A stretch of DNA of 52,585 nt from Lachnospiraceae bacterium (GTDB lineage Bacteria > Bacillota > Clostridia > Lachnospirales > Lachnospiraceae), in the NCBI GenBank assembly GCA_021201665.1, contig JAJQEO010000084.1:1-52585 (forward strand), read 5' to 3'. Position numbers and translations under genes: made by a program. Shown here one piece after another: positions 51,661 through 52,585 of the stretch. Position 1 is the stretch's first letter; each line of letters starts with the position of its first letter. The notes beneath the pieces are model-generated. The model was not told the origin of the DNA, did not search any database, and saw nothing but the letters and a program-made list of their open reading frames with translations.

Positions 51661-51702
51661 GGGGGGAGCTCGTTTTTTATGTTATCCGCAGCTTATCCGT
51701 GA

Positions 51703-51741
51703 CATTTTTACAGCGAGCTGCAGATTTTTACATCTGTAAAA
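51703..51741. promoter_or_regulatory. TTTTACA inverted-repeat site upstream of the operon promoter
   Basis: TTTTACA (51726-51732) and TGTAAAA (51735-51741) are perfect 7-bp arms with a 2-bp centre, about 90 bp upstream of the -10. ATTTTTACA also occurs at 51704. The same arms occur at 45006-45027 inside the operon. Confidence 0.4.
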
Positions 51742-51810
51742 CATTCCGGAATCCTGCACTGACATTTTCGGTGAAGGCAGCCAGAAGAATATTATAAATT
51801 TTCAGCAGTC

Positions 51811-51850
51811 AAGAACCGGCATGGTCATCCATGCCGGTTCTTTTGCTTTT
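51811..51850 (+). terminator. 14-bp perfect hairpin next to the CRISPR array
   Basis: AAGAACCGGCATGG (51811-51824) pairs exactly with CCATGCCGGTTCTT (51829-51842); loop TCAT, then TTGCTTTT on the plus strand. It sits at the leader-distal end of the array and could stop transcripts in either direction. Confidence 0.7.
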
Positions 51851-52585
51851 CTACCTTCTCGTTGCTATGTTCATTATCCTTGTTGAAATCGTCATTGCCC
51901 ACTGCGTTGGGCCGGTTTCATTTCTACGCAGCATCGTTCCTCCTGTTCAAGTGGATTAGAGCGTTATTGCCCACTACGTTGGGCTGACTTCATTTCTACC
52001 TGTTGTACAATCCTGACAGTACGTATGAGTCGGGTTATTGCCCGCTATGTTGGGCTGACTTCATTTCTACATGGCTGGCTAGAGATTGACTCTGAAATAA
52101 AAAAAAGTTATTGCCCACTATGTTGGGCTGACTTCATTTCTACTTTCGGGAAGAAAAAGCCATGTATTACACTTTTAAAGTTATTGCCCACTACGTTGGG
52201 CTGACTTCATTTCTACAAGTTGTACAAAAAAGGAGGAAACCATGAATACTGTTATTGCCCGCTATATTGGGCTGACTTCATTTCTACATTTTAGCCGGCG
52301 TATTGTTTCTTATCATTTTGATGGTTATTGCCCACTACGTTGGGCTGACTTCATTTCTACTTAAGAAGATTCTGGATGCTTATCGTTATCGCAATTCATT
52401 ATTGCCCACTACGTTGAGCTGACTTCATTTCTACGAAGCACAGCTAACAAAAATCATTTGGCCAAGTGATGTATGTTATTGCCCACTACGTTGGGCTGGC
52501 TTCATTTCTACTGGTTCTGCATCGGCTTGCTAATGAGATGTGCGGATGTTATTGCCCGCTATGTTGGGCTGACTTCATTTCTACG
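51847..52585 (-). CRISPR. CRISPR array, type VI-A-like repeat, ten repeats plus a terminal relic, continuing past the window
   Basis: 37-bp repeats at 51891, 51963, 52034, 52107, 52180, 52251, 52324, 52398, 52475 and 52548, with nine complete spacers of 34-40 bp between them. On the plus strand the repeat starts GTTATTGCCC and ends TTCATTTCTAC; inside, GCCCA/TGGGC can pair. On the minus strand it starts GTAGAAATGAAG and ends GTGGGCAATAAC. The hairpin followed by AATAAC is, from memory, close to the direct repeat of Lachnospiraceae Cas13a. The leftmost repeat (51891) is the most degenerate, and a further 8-bp repeat remnant at 51847-51854 bounds one more 36-bp spacer-like segment. The leader is therefore expected to the right. 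Orientation and type are inferred; no cas gene is in the window. Confidence 0.93.

Noticed and set aside
51811-51842. Leader or terminator defining plus-strand transcription of the CRISPR array
   Set aside because: Repeat decay is on this side, which marks the leader-distal end; the hairpin is therefore more likely an end cap than a leader.

Overview
The window looks like chromosome of a low-to-mid GC Gram-positive anaerobe, most likely a clostridial (Lachnospiraceae-type) gut or rumen bacterium. The reasons are strong AGGAGG-type ribosome binding sites, family affinities (Rpn/PD-(D/E)XK nuclease, DUF-type AAA ATPase with C-terminal nuclease, GAP1/double-GTPase genes) and a CRISPR repeat resembling Lachnospiraceae Cas13a repeats. 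There is no ribosomal or housekeeping marker, so the genus is not fixed. No tRNA or rRNA was seen.

Region 1 (1-15,700) is an AT-rich surface-polysaccharide locus, all on the minus strand. Transcription runs from a UDP-glucuronate 4-epimerase through an aminotransferase, a HAD phosphatase, a TupA-type ATP-grasp protein and glycosyltransferases (GT4, GT9). It continues into a complete ADP-heptose pathway (HldE, GmhA, GmhB, HldD), a Wzy polymerase, GT2 and GT9 enzymes and three small unnamed proteins. A decayed transposase-like relic splits the locus at 8.4-9.0 kb. The initiating sugar transferase (18,444-19,877) is separated from it by a scar zone: a two-ended mannose-1-phosphate guanylyltransferase fragment, a Phd/ParE toxin-antitoxin pair with a broken toxin, and a DUF1703-type ATPase/nuclease.

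Region 2 (20,000-25,500) is a mobile, repeat-rich zone. It holds a tyrosine integrase surrounded by an unusual cluster of GTGGTCA motifs and tandem repeats. Next to it are a promoter-hairpins-terminator unit that looks like an unannotated small RNA, and an Rpn-family nuclease whose promoter is embedded in a perfect inverted repeat.

Region 3 (25,496-51,557) is the most interesting part: 19 genes on one strand, closely spaced, with one good promoter at the far (right) end. They encode two zinc-ribbon P-loop GTPases (one membrane anchored), a GAP1-family protein, a VirD4/TraG-type ATPase and a degenerate ATPase partner. They also encode two small membrane proteins, a zinc-ribbon coiled-coil protein, a kinase-like protein lacking the catalytic loop, a short radical-SAM enzyme, three coiled-coil proteins, a tandem-AAA+ CbxX/SpoVK-type ATPase, an HExxH protein and a membrane Rossmann/RyR-like protein. 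I infer an NTP-dependent, envelope-associated conflict or signalling system; the function is not demonstrated. A MITE-like repeat family with recognisable inverted ends sits in several of its intergenic gaps, and many of its proteins carry in-frame minisatellites.

Region 4 (51,811-52,585) is a CRISPR array of ten repeats running off the right edge. The repeat read on the minus strand, the decay at the left end and the strand on which spacers look coding all point to minus-strand crRNAs antisense to mRNAs. That is what an RNA-targeting type VI-A (Cas13a) system would need. No cas gene lies inside the window.
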